Positions 53,046-62,628 of a stretch of 64,000 nucleotides of DNA are shown in pieces; position 1 is the first letter of the stretch, and each line of letters begins with the position of its first letter. The position numbers and the translations under genes are program-made. The stretch is taken from assembly GCF_022662015.1 (NCBI RefSeq), contig NZ_JAKMCM010000001.1, forward strand, positions 496,001-560,000. The letters are read 5' to 3'. Under the pieces are notes generated by a model. That model was not told the origin of the DNA and searched no databases. It saw only the letters and a list, made by a program, of their open reading frames with translations. Source of the stretch: Aestuariivivens sediminicola. Lineage in GTDB: Bacteria; Bacteroidota; Bacteroidia; Flavobacteriales; Flavobacteriaceae.

Positions 53046-53294
53046 CGTATTTTTGTCTAGAATGCTGAAAGAATAACTAAAGATACTTAAAAAGAGCGTC
53101 CGAATTTTTAATTATCGCCATTAATACAACTGTACACCACGTTATTTTATCACAAACATCCCGTTACAGCATAGCCTTCTGTGAGAGCGGCCACGCCACC
53201 TCCTGGTTCAAAATAAGGAACGCTTGTCAAAGGGTGGCCATAGTGCTTGTTTTAACAGCTATCCACTTCGCCCAGGAAAGAACTTAAACCTGAT

Positions 53295-54548
53295 TTAATA
53301 GTAAACGATGGTTCTTTCCACAAGGAAGTACAAGGGGTCGTCTTTCTGATTGTGGTAAAGCAGGCATGTCGTCCAATCCCCATGGTCATTATAGGTGTAT
53401 CTCGCGGTGGATTCCGAGATCTTTTTATTTTTCCTCAATACGATATGAACCGTATGATCTCCCCTTTCATTATATCTGTCTATAGATTTTCGCTTGCCAT
53501 AGTCTTCTACATATTCAATTAATTTATCGTCACTACCATACACTCTGGTAGTGCTGTACTCCAAATTACCTTTATCATCATAGGTATAAACGATATGCTT
53601 TTTACCGTTGTCCGGGTACTCATGTACCCGCCTGAAGGTCTTCATACTTCCTTTTATTTTAATGAATCCTGATTTACTCGGTAGTTGTTCAACCGTCTTT
53701 ATTTCTTCCCTGACCTTGTCGTCATCGTTATAGGTGTAATTGAATGTCACGATACTTTTGTCATAGGATTTTACGTTAGGCAGGCCTTTTTGTAAGGACC
53801 TTTTCTCGACACTTCTTTTATCTGTTTTCAGGAGGCCACTGCTCGTATATTGATATTCCCGCAGTACGGTGATGGTGTCGATGATTTTTGGTTGTAAGGG
53901 CCCCATCTGGGTGGTGTCTATGTACCTGTATTTTTCCTTCAGCAGATTCCCCTGTGCATCCCTTAACTCAAAATAATGATCGTTCTTTGGGATGCTATTG
54001 TTAAATTCGGTTTCTGTTAACTGATTGAGACTATCGTTGTATGAAAGATAGTATCTGTGGTAGTCTTCATCAGTCAGGTCCTTACTCCAATACTTATAGA
54101 ACAGTTTGTGCAACCACCCTTTTACAGGAAAGGTATGTTTGTTCCATCGCGTTTTTTCAATTCTGCCCAGGGAATCGTATGCGATATTCAAAATGATGCT
54201 GTCCTGTAATTCGAACAGGGTCATCTTGGCTTTGACGACCTGATCTTTTTCATTATAGGTATAGGTGTCCTTTATGTGGTAGTCCCCCTTATTATTCGGG
54301 TAATAGATGGCTGTTACCCGGCCATAGGGGTCGTACTCGATCTTACCGGTATTGAAGTCCCCGCTAATAGGGTAGCGTGGCCTTATTTTATAAATGGGGT
54401 CTCCCTTAATGACCTGGTCATTACTGACATTGGCCTTGTACAGTTTAATTTCAAGGCTGTGTATTTGATTTTTGGTGTATTCCGATTGCGCCCATGACAC
54501 CAGGGCTGCCATTAACAGTAATGCGCTTATCCGGTATGCGGTTTTCAT
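53295..54548 (-). CDS. secreted YD/RHS-like repeat protein
   Basis: 417 residues with a Sec signal (MKTAYRISALLLMAALVSWA). The body contains many short repeated strands of the type YDPYGRVTAIYYP, YNEKDQVVKAKM, YDSLGRIEKTRW, YNDDDKVREEIK, YDDKGNLEYSTT and YNDHGDWTTCLLY. These match YD/RHS-type repeats in a small secreted form without a toxin domain. It could be a surface protein or beta-solenoid. No immunity-like gene is adjacent. Confidence 0.78.
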   Translation of the reverse strand: MKTAYRISALLLMAALVSWAQSEYTKNQIHSLEIKLYKANVSNDQVIKGDPIYKIRPRYPISGDFNTGKIEYDPYGRVTAIYYPNNKGDYHIKDTYTYNEKDQVVKAKMTLFELQDSIILNIAYDSLGRIEKTRWNKHTFPVKGWLHKLFYKYWSKDLTDEDYHRYYLSYNDSLNQLTETEFNNSIPKNDHYFELRDAQGNLLKEKYRYIDTTQMGPLQPKIIDTITVLREYQYTSSGLLKTDKRSVEKRSLQKGLPNVKSYDKSIVTFNYTYNDDDKVREEIKTVEQLPSKSGFIKIKGSMKTFRRVHEYPDNGKKHIVYTYDDKGNLEYSTTRVYGSDDKLIEYVEDYGKRKSIDRYNERGDHTVHIVLRKNKKISESTARYTYNDHGDWTTCLLYHNQKDDPLYFLVERTIVYY

Positions 54549-54926
54549 TCTCTGCTGATTTTCTGGATCGTAAGTTTCGCCTTTTCATGTCACGGCCGCA
54601 ACGACATATCCCTTAATAAACGGGCTCATGCATTAGACTGACTAGAGGTTTACAATTGCATCCAAAAATGTATGCATTTTAAGACGGTCCTAAAATGATA
54701 TTCATCATGTCATTTACCCGCATGAGACAGGTGCCAGGTGTTTTTATGAATAAAATACAGCCCATTACAGAAAGAACTTATTTGAGATCAATAGTATACC
54801 TATGACGCATCATAAGTTCTAAAAGATACGCCTTGCAGGGCGGCAACTTAAGGAGCCATTATACGCATATGAAGTAATAATAACTTTTAAAGTAACACAT
54901 ACCGCCAGAGGAGACAGGATTACACG
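54549..54926. other. 378-base gap upstream of the YD-repeat protein gene
   Basis: Sequence between two minus-strand genes. It must hold the promoter of the YD-repeat protein gene. I find no open frame of interest, strong terminator or repeat. Confidence 0.5.
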
Positions 54927-55376
54927 CTATTCCTTGATCAAAGACCAGTTCGCATGAACCACCTTCCATTTTCCCTCGATCAATTTATATATCGACGTGG
55001 CTTTCCACGGCGGTCCCGGTTCATTGTCCGTGGTTTTCGCATTGTATCTTAAGGTGAGAATAGCCATGTTATCATATACCTGGACTTGAGGGTTGACCAG
55101 CTCATAGCGATGCGGAGGAATCTTCCCTTCAAGGGACTTAAAATAGCCTTTCAAGGCCTCTGATCCTGATACGCGATTTTGCGCTGCAATATCATCAAAA
55201 TAAGTCGCATCTGCAGCAAAGTTCTCTGCAAAACCAACAGGATCTCCCCCAGCCCATTTGTCCAACGCCATTTTTTCGAGATTAAGAACCTCCTGTTCTA
55301 TCTGGGCCTTGGATTGATTGGAATTTGAACAGGATATAAAAAATGTTAAACCAATCAGTAACAATTTAATTTTCAT
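54927..55376 (-). CDS. NTF2-like (SnoaL/DUF4440) lipoprotein
   Basis: 149 residues; lipobox FISC (Cys16). The NTF2-like fold is shown by LEKMALDKWAGGDPVGFAEN, FAADATYFDDIA, VSGSEALKGYFKSLEGK and the ending IEGKWKVVHANWSLI. The pattern is that of SnoaL/DUF4440 proteins, which have varied enzymatic and binding roles. It is the third such exported protein in this window and stands alone. Confidence 0.85.
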   Translation of the reverse strand: MKIKLLLIGLTFFISCSNSNQSKAQIEQEVLNLEKMALDKWAGGDPVGFAENFAADATYFDDIAAQNRVSGSEALKGYFKSLEGKIPPHRYELVNPQVQVYDNMAILTLRYNAKTTDNEPGPPWKATSIYKLIEGKWKVVHANWSLIKE

Positions 55377-55749
55377 GACTTAAGCTTTTTATTATTTATA
55401 TAAAGGTAATTAAAAATTAAGTTCCTTATACCTCGCCTAACTATGAATTACGCATTGACATGCCTATTTAAACTCGACTCTATCCTTTTATTCCTTAGAG
55501 CAGTCGTGCTTATAACTGAGAACGATTTATTGAGAATCTTTGATATTCAAAGGATTAGAAAAGCACATTACAAGTCCTGCAACAGAATTGTAACACTGCA
55601 ACACTTTTGTGAACAGGCCATTTTAGCCCATTCCAGTTGGTGCTGATTTTATTTAGGATTATTCACTTTAAATTTCTACCTTGGAAACTACATGGCCGCC
55701 TGTCCAAAGCACCGCTAACCGCCTTATAGGACTGTTGTCAGAACGATAT
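55377..55749. other. 373-base divergent intergenic region
   Basis: Lies between the NTF2-like lipoprotein gene (minus) and the Tat small-subunit gene (plus). An open frame at 55443-55646 has no family, signal or initiation context and is not accepted. The box TACCTTGG near 55677 resembles a TAnnTTTG element and could serve the GMC unit. Confidence 0.45.
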
Positions 55750-56133
55750 ATGAAACGACGCGTATTTACAAAATCCATGATACTGGGGTCACTTGCCATA
55801 ACGACGCCATTGGTGACTGTAGGCTGTAAGCAAATTGACTATGATCCGGCTGATCTTGGAAATCATGCTTTGCCCTTAATATGGAAGGAGGACATCCTAA
55901 GTGACATAGGGAAAATGTATTTGGAAACCCATCCGAAGGAAGGACGTGAAAAAAAACTTATTCGCCTCCTTACCAAAGAATACAAAGACGAAACCATGTC
56001 TTTAAAGGACCATTTGAAGCAAAACATCATTCAGGATTTCAAATCAAAAAACACCCTTATTATCGCGGGTTGGATCTTATCGAAAACCGAGGCTCGGCAA
56101 TGTGCTCTGATGGCATTAACTAAAATTAATTAA
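55750..56133 (+). CDS. Tat-type lipoprotein, small partner of the GMC oxidoreductase
   Basis: 127 residues from ATG 55750; the ATG at 55681 would put 23 residues before the signal. MKRRVFTKSMILGSLAITTP is a twin-arginine signal (KRRVFTK), followed by the lipobox-like VTVGC (Cys26). The mature part is short and helical, similar in size and placement to the small subunits (gluconate dehydrogenase subunit 3-like) that escort GMC enzymes. It lies one base before the GMC gene, so the two are clearly a unit. Confidence 0.8.
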   Translation: MKRRVFTKSMILGSLAITTPLVTVGCKQIDYDPADLGNHALPLIWKEDILSDIGKMYLETHPKEGREKKLIRLLTKEYKDETMSLKDHLKQNIIQDFKSKNTLIIAGWILSKTEARQCALMALTKIN

Positions 56134-56134
56134 A

Positions 56135-57667
56135 ATGCATATAGACGCAAGGCATCTTCCGAATAACAGCATTATAGAAGGCGATTTATGTATTATTGGG
56201 GCAGGAGCGGCCGGAATCAGCATGGCCCTGGACTGGAATAACTCCCGGTACAAAGTCATTCTTCTTGAAGGCGGGGGCTTTGATTATGATGATAGCATTC
56301 AAGACCTATATTCCGGAAAGACAAGCGGGCAAAAGTATTATCCCTTACGCGCCAGCAGGCTTCATTATTTTGGAGGAACCACCGGGCATTGGGCCGGGAT
56401 GTGTGCTCCTTTTGATCCCATCGATTTTAAAGAACGCCCATGGGTGCCTCACAGCGGATGGCCCATTACCTTGGCGGATCTGGAGCCATATTACGCCAAG
56501 GCCAATGAGGTACTTGAAGTTGGGCCCTACAATTACAGTTACCGTTACTGGAATGAACAGGTCCCCAACCTTAAACCTTTTCCCCTTGATGACACTGTAA
56601 TTTGGAACAAAATATGGCAGTTCAGCACGGCCCGCTACAATACATTATACAGAGATACCATTATTAATTCGAAGAATATTCATCTGTATACCTATGCCCA
56701 GGCCACAAACATTCTGACCAATGATGGCCTCTCGGAAGTCTCGGACATTATCGTAAAAAATCATGAAGGGAAAACCCATACGGTCAGAGCAAAACAGGTC
56801 ATACTGGCTTGCGGTGCCATTCAAAATGCACGCTTACTGTTAGCTTCTAATTCACAGGCTCCTAAAGGTATTGGGAACCAGAACGACCTTGTTGGAAGAT
56901 TCTTTATGGAGCATTTAGAGGTTGCCATCGGGGAATTGTGGTTATTTGAGCCCTTTATTTCCGACCTGTATTCCTGGGATTATGGAAAGACCAGGGCCAG
57001 TGCCGAACTTGCCATTACTGAAGACCTCCAGGAACAGGAGAAAATATTGAATGGTACCGTTTCCCTTACCCCTCTTAAAGTGGCGCAATATATGAAACCA
57101 AGAATGGAAACCTGGCAAAATGAAGATCCCAGAAAAAGCATGGACAATGTGTTTGCGAATTGGGGAGAGGCCGATGAAAAGGGACGCAATGCGTCCGGTT
57201 TTATTGAAAAGGCCCACCAGTTAAATATCCGTATTGAACAGGCGCCCAATCCCAATTCACGCATTACCCTGGATGGTAAAAACGATGCTCTGGGCGTTCC
57301 GGAAGCCCATTTGCATTGGGCCCTTACACGTTTAGACAAACACAGTGTGCGTACCATAATCCATATTCTTGGACAGGAATTTGGCAAATCCGGACTGGGA
57401 AGGGTGAAAATGAAAGCCTTTCTCAGAGATCCGGATGATGATCTGTTCCCTGAAGAGACCAATGGGGGATGGCATCATATGGGGACGACACGAATGGCTG
57501 ATGACCCCCATAAAGGGGTGGTCGATTCGAACTGCAAGGTTCATGGTATCTCCAATCTGTTCATCGCCGGTTCAGGATGCTATCCTACTTCCGCGGCACC
57601 CAATCCGACACTGACCCTAACCGCGCTGTCCTTGCGTCTCTCGGACCATTTAAAAAAGAAGGTTTAA
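56135..57667 (+). CDS. GMC-family oxidoreductase
   Basis: 510 residues. The FAD-binding motif CIIGAGAAGISMAL lies near the N-terminus. HYFGGTTGHWAGMC is the GMC substrate/FAD loop, and ILACGAIQNARLLLAS and the C-terminal GGWHHMGTTRMADDP and AGSGCYPTSAAPNPTLTLTA complete the family. The active-site His of HHMGT is present. It oxidises an alcohol or sugar. It has no signal of its own; the Tat-type partner immediately upstream may carry it out in folded form. Electron acceptor (a cytochrome) is not encoded in the window. Confidence 0.93.
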   Translation: MHIDARHLPNNSIIEGDLCIIGAGAAGISMALDWNNSRYKVILLEGGGFDYDDSIQDLYSGKTSGQKYYPLRASRLHYFGGTTGHWAGMCAPFDPIDFKERPWVPHSGWPITLADLEPYYAKANEVLEVGPYNYSYRYWNEQVPNLKPFPLDDTVIWNKIWQFSTARYNTLYRDTIINSKNIHLYTYAQATNILTNDGLSEVSDIIVKNHEGKTHTVRAKQVILACGAIQNARLLLASNSQAPKGIGNQNDLVGRFFMEHLEVAIGELWLFEPFISDLYSWDYGKTRASAELAITEDLQEQEKILNGTVSLTPLKVAQYMKPRMETWQNEDPRKSMDNVFANWGEADEKGRNASGFIEKAHQLNIRIEQAPNPNSRITLDGKNDALGVPEAHLHWALTRLDKHSVRTIIHILGQEFGKSGLGRVKMKAFLRDPDDDLFPEETNGGWHHMGTTRMADDPHKGVVDSNCKVHGISNLFIAGSGCYPTSAAPNPTLTLTALSLRLSDHLKKKV

Positions 57668-57694
57668 GCAACATGTACAGCGTCGTTGATCATA

Positions 57695-58513
57695 CTAAAG
57701 AAATAAACTTCCCCCAAGGGTGAAGGTTGGAAAGCGCTGTGAACCAATTTTAAGGTGTTCATAGCCGCCAATAACCTTGTATCGTTTTATATGAAAGTTA
57801 AGCATCAGATTCAATTTGTTGACGGTTTCCGAATTTATAAAGGTTTGTTTAAAATTAACTTCCAGGCTTAGCGGGTTCGCAAAAAAGAGTTCAGTACCCA
57901 AACCATAGGTAAATCCAAATTGATCAACATTCCCATCAATATAGGTTGTTCCGACACCCCACCAGGCATCTATTTGTTCAGCGCGTATGCGGTAGTATTT
58001 CGCCATCAGATTATAAAATGCCAACTGATCATTGCCGAAATTGAAATTTCGTTCCCATAGCTGATGGTAGTCGAACTCAAAACCCATACGTTTTAGAAAT
58101 CGCATATCCAAGGTTACATTCATCCCTTTCATGGCCTTGTTTTCAGAAATATACCTGCCGGTGATTTCCGCTCTAAATGGACTGTAGGCCTCGTCCATAG
58201 AAAATGTATAGTTTCCTTTTTTAGGATTTGTGTAGGGATAAGGGGTCAAAGGGGCCTGACTGGCAGGGTACTGCGTTTCAAACGGCGTTTCTATGAGTGT
58301 ATAGTAGGTCATATACATCAAGGCCTCTACGATGATCCCGCCAAATGTTTCAACGAAAAAACCATCACCATCACTATCATCATCGTCATAATCTCTCGAG
58401 GAACTCCGTTCACTGCTCCTGCTTACACTGTTTTCAGCTTTTCCTATTTTGGATTGCGAATACCCATTCGTCATAAGACCCATGATGCAAAAGCACATTA
58501 TAATGTATTTCAT
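57695..58513 (-). CDS. secreted outer-membrane barrel-like protein, unknown
   Basis: 272 residues from ATG 58513, which gives a Sec signal (MKYIIMCFCIMGLMTNGYSQ); the frame upstream to 58600 is ignored. A low-complexity Ser/Asp stretch (SSERSSSRDYDDDDSDGDG, ~40-60) follows the signal. The C-terminal half has alternating strands (FGFTYGLGTELFFANPLSLE, LNLMLNFHIKRYKVIGGY) and the ending RFPTFTLGGSLFL, which fits a beta-barrel. Function unknown; the acidic stretch might bind calcium. Confidence 0.75.
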   Translation of the reverse strand: MKYIIMCFCIMGLMTNGYSQSKIGKAENSVSRSSERSSSRDYDDDDSDGDGFFVETFGGIIVEALMYMTYYTLIETPFETQYPASQAPLTPYPYTNPKKGNYTFSMDEAYSPFRAEITGRYISENKAMKGMNVTLDMRFLKRMGFEFDYHQLWERNFNFGNDQLAFYNLMAKYYRIRAEQIDAWWGVGTTYIDGNVDQFGFTYGLGTELFFANPLSLEVNFKQTFINSETVNKLNLMLNFHIKRYKVIGGYEHLKIGSQRFPTFTLGGSLFL

Positions 58514-58902
58514 CACAAATAAATTTATTTCACGACAACCTGTAATATGGCTTCCGGTAGTCATGAATAGTTTAGTTAAAGGTATACATCCTATAGCCAT
58601 TGTATATCCTGAAAAGACGTTGAACGCATTATTCGGACAGATCCTTCAGGCTTAAAAAAGCTAAGCCAAAAATTAGGTATTTCCAGCAAGAAATAACATG
58701 ATAATTATCAGCCGAAAAGACCTTACTGCAAGGTAAAGAATTCCATGAGTGTATCCTAAAAGGACCTTAGCTCACTTAGTTGGCCAATACAAGATCATTT
58801 GCCGCGGACCATGCGGCCCTTTAGCTAAAATAGCCCTTAACTTTTAATACTGGTAATTTGGGAATTGTTTTCATTGTTTTTAACTTTAAGAAAAATTGAC
58901 CA
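58514..58902. other. 389-base divergent intergenic region
   Basis: Between the barrel-like gene (minus) and a small membrane-protein gene (plus). The stretch TAACTTTAAG at about 58880 is a loose match to a -7 box for the plus-strand gene. No RNA, repeat or convincing open frame is visible. Confidence 0.45.
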
Positions 58903-59187
58903 ATGCGTTTTTCTATAATTTTTGGATTACTTGCCCTCATTGCGCTTTGGTATAACCTTTATGTGAGTATTTCCATTATAAAATATCTCAAATCAAATGG
59001 TAAGGAAGCCAGTTTGTTCACCAAAGGGTTTTACGTAAAAGGAAAAATATTTAAGTACCTTCCACTATACAAAGAAACGACTTTGAAGAAGGAAGGTAAA
59101 GTGGGGCATTTGTACGCTGAGTTTTACTACTCATTCCTTTTGCTCCTTTTTTTCCTGATTACAGGTCTCATTAGTGTTTCGCGTTAG
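58903..59187 (+). CDS. 94-residue membrane protein, unknown
   Basis: Two hydrophobic segments (about 3-26 and 71-92) flank a basic central loop (KSNGKEASLFTKGFYVKGKI). No family recognised. The balanced membrane topology and good start context favour a real gene. The next gene is 269 bases downstream. Confidence 0.65.
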   Translation: MRFSIIFGLLALIALWYNLYVSISIIKYLKSNGKEASLFTKGFYVKGKIFKYLPLYKETTLKKEGKVGHLYAEFYYSFLLLLFFLITGLISVSR

Positions 59188-59456
59188 AAATTCCATTTTC
59201 CCTGATTTGTTCAAACGAGGTAAAACCAGAAACCGCCCTCGATAGAAATAGACTTTCACTTATTTATTTTTAAATGACCTTGTCACATTTTCGGATCCCC
59301 TTTTTTTGAATTATCACGCTACAACAGGGATGATATTAATCATTTTATACCTCTTTATTATTCGCTAATTTATTCCCCTTGAGTTGGTTATTCCTGGAGT
59401 GCTGCTTCATATCAACTTCGCAACAATTGTTTTGTCGAATTAAAAGTATTTATAAA

Positions 59457-60614
59457 ATGTCTAAAATAAGTCATTGCATATCCATTGGGGATATGAAAGC
59501 ATTAGCCCGAAAAAAAATACCCAGTGTGATGTTCGATTATATCGATGGTGGCGCAGAAGACGAACGTACTCTGAATTGGAACCGCAACGCTTTTGAAAAG
59601 TATGAATTTATACCGCGCGTATTGAGAGATGTAAGCGAAATTGACCTATCCGCTAAAGTACAGGGTAGACCTTTAAAGTTACCTCTCATCGCGGCACCCA
59701 CAGGTATGTCCTGTATGTTTCATTACAGGGGGGAGAAGGCTGTTGCAAAGGCTGTACATAAGGCGGGTGGTGCTTATACATTGTCTGCCGTTGGGACCAC
59801 CTCTATTGAAGATATCGCAGCCTGTTCTGACGGGCCAAAGTTTTTCCAGATATACGTTTGGCACAATAAGGCCATGGTTCAGGATTTTATTTTGAGGAGC
59901 CGTCAGCAAGGTTATGACGGATTAATGCTGGCCGTTGATCTCGCCACACTGGGCAAACGGGAACGCGACATCAGAAACGGACATGGAAGGCCGAATCTGC
60001 TCAAGTTAAAGACCGGGCTTTCGGCACTCAGCAAACCGGCATGGCTCTACCATTACCTGACCCAACCAAAATGGAGAATGGCCAATATGACCGCGCATCT
60101 GCCGCATGGTGCTCTTGCTGTAAAAGTCATAGATGAAGTCAACGAACAGTTCAGCGCCACCGTGGATTGGAAGGATGCGGCGGCTTTGTGCAAACAATGG
60201 AATGGACCTTTTATATTAAAGGGAATTCAATGTGTGGAAGATGCTGTAAAGGCAGCTGAAATCGGAGCAACAGGTATTGTTATAAGCAACCACGGCGGAA
60301 GGCAATTGGACGGTGCACCGGCCACTCTGGACTTACTGCCGGAGGTGGTGGAGGCCGTGGGTACCGATCTGGAAGTCCTTATAGATGGGGGCATAATGAG
60401 AGGTGCTGATGTGATAAAAGCGATCGCTCTGGGAGCAAAATCCGTTTTAGTAGGCAGAGCTTACCTGTATGGATTGGCGGCAGGTGGACAGGCCGGAGTA
60501 TACAGAGTATTTGAAATATTAAAGGATGAAATGACCCGTGTCATGCAATTAATTGGATGCACATCCATTAAAGCGCTGGATAGTAGTTATATTAGACTGA
60601 GGAACTCATTTTGA
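59457..60614 (+). CDS. FMN-dependent alpha-hydroxyacid dehydrogenase (LldD-like)
   Basis: 385 residues from ATG 59457; an upstream ATG at 59379 adds 26 unlikely residues. The FMN barrel motifs are clear: FDYIDGGAEDERTLNWN, AAPTGMSCMFHYRGE, LSAVGTTSIEDIA, ISNHGGRQLDGA with catalytic His279 and Arg282, and DGGIMRGADVIKAIALGAKS. The family oxidises L-lactate, glycolate, mandelate or similar acids. It is 39 bases upstream of a ThDP enzyme, which suggests a hydroxyacid is turned into a 2-ketoacid and then processed. L-lactate from fucose would be a natural substrate, but this is inference. Confidence 0.9.
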   Translation: MSKISHCISIGDMKALARKKIPSVMFDYIDGGAEDERTLNWNRNAFEKYEFIPRVLRDVSEIDLSAKVQGRPLKLPLIAAPTGMSCMFHYRGEKAVAKAVHKAGGAYTLSAVGTTSIEDIAACSDGPKFFQIYVWHNKAMVQDFILRSRQQGYDGLMLAVDLATLGKRERDIRNGHGRPNLLKLKTGLSALSKPAWLYHYLTQPKWRMANMTAHLPHGALAVKVIDEVNEQFSATVDWKDAAALCKQWNGPFILKGIQCVEDAVKAAEIGATGIVISNHGGRQLDGAPATLDLLPEVVEAVGTDLEVLIDGGIMRGADVIKAIALGAKSVLVGRAYLYGLAAGGQAGVYRVFEILKDEMTRVMQLIGCTSIKALDSSYIRLRNSF

Positions 60615-60653
60615 AAAACCGTGTTCTATAATTCCTTAAAATCACTTTGAAAA

Positions 60654-62387
60654 ATGAAAAAATCCGGAGCCGAATTACTTGTTTATGCACTGGAACAAAT
60701 TGGGGTGCAGTACACTTTTGGAATACCAGGTGTACACAATACCGAAATTTATGATCAACTAAATAGCAGTGAACAGATTGAACCTATCCTTGTTACCCAC
60801 GAAGTTGGTGCAAGCTTTATGGGTTTGGGCGTGTCATGTACAAGTCATTCTGTTGGTACCGTTGTAATTGTTCCTGCTGCGGGTGTAACCCATGCTATGA
60901 GCGGTATAGGGGAAGCTTTTTTGGATGGTATTCCGCTCCTGGTCATCAGTGGAGGAACGCGTCGGGATTCCGGGAGATCTTACCAGTTGCATCAACTCGA
61001 TCACAAAACACTGGTACAGGCCATCACAAAAAAGTACTACCTGATTGAAAATCATTCTCAGATCATTCCAGTGGTTTACAAGGCGTATCAAGACGCTATA
61101 CAGGGGGAACCCGGGCCGGTTTTCATCGAAGTCCCGGTTGAAATACAATTGTTCCGTGGTTCCGTTAATGATATGCCTTCTTTTGAACCATTAAAACAAC
61201 CCAAAACGGTTGATGAAAAACAAATACATGAGGCGGTGGAACACCTCATTAAGGCTAAGAATCCCGGGATATATGTTGGTTGGGGTGCCGTTGACGCCAC
61301 TGAATTCACCATTAAAATAGCTGAAACCCTTTCAGCACCGGTATGTACAACCCTGCAAGGGAAAAGCGCATTTCCTGCATCACACCCCCTGCATACGGGT
61401 TTCGGATTCGGTCCTAATGCCGTCCCTGCCAGCCAGAAGGCGTTTAAGCATATGGATCTGATGTTGGCCGTTGGTGTTCGATTTTCGGAAATAGGCACCG
61501 GAAGTTATGGTGCCAAAGTGCCTGAAAATTTGATTCATGTCGATATCAATTCCGATGTCTTTAACAAAAATTACCCTGCTATTTTATCCATTGAAGGTGA
61601 CGCATCCGAAGTCTTGAAGTTAATTGCAGAAGGGTTATCTAAAAGCAATTCTTTCCAGGAGCCTGACAAGAAACTTATCGAATACATAAAAAAAGCAAAA
61701 GAAGACTATGCGAAGGCATGGAAAAAAGGACTCCAAAAAGACATCGTTTCACCAGGGTACTTTTTTGAAAGCCTTGAAAAATACACGGACAATGACACTT
61801 ATATTGTGGTTGACGATGGCCTGCATACGTACCTGGCTGCCGAATTAATGCCTGTTCAAAAAGGCCGTCATTTTATTTCGCCAACCGATTTTAATTGCAT
61901 GGGGTTTTGTGTACCGGCGGCCATCGGAACTAAATTATCGAATAGAGACAAAAAGGTTGTTGGTATCGTTGGGGATGGTGCTTTCATGATGACCGGAATG
62001 GAACTCATTACGGCGGTCACACACCGTTTATACATTATTTATTTTGTTTTTCACGATGGCGAATTGGGACAAATTGCGCAATTACAGGAAATCCCTTTAA
62101 ATAGAAAAACGGCAACCGTTATTGGGGATTTAAATTTAAAGGGCATTGCAGATGCTGTCGGCGCCTATTTTGTCTCCATAGACCATGATCTGGAATTAGA
62201 TGAAAAAATGAAAAAGGCATTTGACCTGGCCAGCACCAATCTGCCTGTCTTGGTCGATGTTAAGATCGATTATGAAAAAAAGACATTCATGACCAAAGGT
62301 GTGGTGAAAGCCAACCTCAGCCGTTTCTCATTGAGTGAAAAAATTCGTTTTATCAGCCGGGCCATTAAAAGGCGTGTTGTGGGATAA
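60654..62387 (+). CDS. ThDP-dependent enzyme (acetolactate synthase/decarboxylase-like)
   Basis: 577 residues. Three-domain ThDP enzyme: catalytic Glu50 in THEVGASFMG, the central domain (VGWGAVDATEFTIKIAETLS) and a ThDP-binding segment starting GDGAFMMTGMELITAV (Asp441). The usual NN after about 28 residues reads HDG here, a substitution that may affect metal or cofactor binding. The family includes acetolactate synthase, benzoylformate and indolepyruvate decarboxylases, and oxalyl-CoA decarboxylase. Paired with the hydroxyacid dehydrogenase, decarboxylation or carboligation of the resulting ketoacid is likely. No regulatory (ilvN) subunit is present. Confidence 0.88.
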   Translation: MKKSGAELLVYALEQIGVQYTFGIPGVHNTEIYDQLNSSEQIEPILVTHEVGASFMGLGVSCTSHSVGTVVIVPAAGVTHAMSGIGEAFLDGIPLLVISGGTRRDSGRSYQLHQLDHKTLVQAITKKYYLIENHSQIIPVVYKAYQDAIQGEPGPVFIEVPVEIQLFRGSVNDMPSFEPLKQPKTVDEKQIHEAVEHLIKAKNPGIYVGWGAVDATEFTIKIAETLSAPVCTTLQGKSAFPASHPLHTGFGFGPNAVPASQKAFKHMDLMLAVGVRFSEIGTGSYGAKVPENLIHVDINSDVFNKNYPAILSIEGDASEVLKLIAEGLSKSNSFQEPDKKLIEYIKKAKEDYAKAWKKGLQKDIVSPGYFFESLEKYTDNDTYIVVDDGLHTYLAAELMPVQKGRHFISPTDFNCMGFCVPAAIGTKLSNRDKKVVGIVGDGAFMMTGMELITAVTHRLYIIYFVFHDGELGQIAQLQEIPLNRKTATVIGDLNLKGIADAVGAYFVSIDHDLELDEKMKKAFDLASTNLPVLVDVKIDYEKKTFMTKGVVKANLSRFSLSEKIRFISRAIKRRVVG

Positions 62388-62399
62388 GAATCAACTTAT

Positions 62400-62425
62400 G
62401 CCGCCATTGGTGGTTTTTTCTTTTG
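62400..62425 (+). terminator. terminator after the ThDP enzyme gene
   Basis: CCGCCA-TTGG-TGG with a following TTTTTTC-TTTT tract, 12 bases after the stop: a short stem (5-6 pairs, one wobble) but a good T-run. It probably ends the two-gene unit. Confidence 0.6.
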
Positions 62426-62590
62426 GTTTTTCAAGATTCCCTTTTTAAGTGTTCTGCCCTAACCCATGAAATACCAAGGCACCTGCTTAAATCAAAACGC
62501 CTTGACAGGACCCTGTAGTTATTAATTATATTACAAATTACATTGTTCATAAATTTTTAACCCTTTTTTTATCTATATCGTATTTTTATA

Positions 62591-62598
62591 TACTTTTG
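62591..62598 (+). promoter_or_regulatory. probable -7 box of the 140-residue membrane protein gene
   Basis: TACTTTTG matches TAnnTTTG and lies 30 bases before the ATG at 62629. The -33 region is only a T-run, so this is a partial match. Confidence 0.5.
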
Positions 62599-62628
62599 TT
62601 TGCGTATTAACCAATTAAAATCTTAATT

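Noticed and set aside
53295-54548. Possible polymorphic toxin (RHS-type)
   Set aside because: YD-like repeats are present, but there is no RHS core cleavage motif, C-terminal toxin domain or neighbouring immunity gene.
55443-55646. 67-codon open frame in the gap before the Tat-type gene
   Set aside because: No family, unusual composition, and the region is expected to hold promoters for divergent genes.
56980-57462. 160-codon minus-strand open frame inside the GMC gene
   Set aside because: Shadow of the GMC coding sequence, no protein-like motif.
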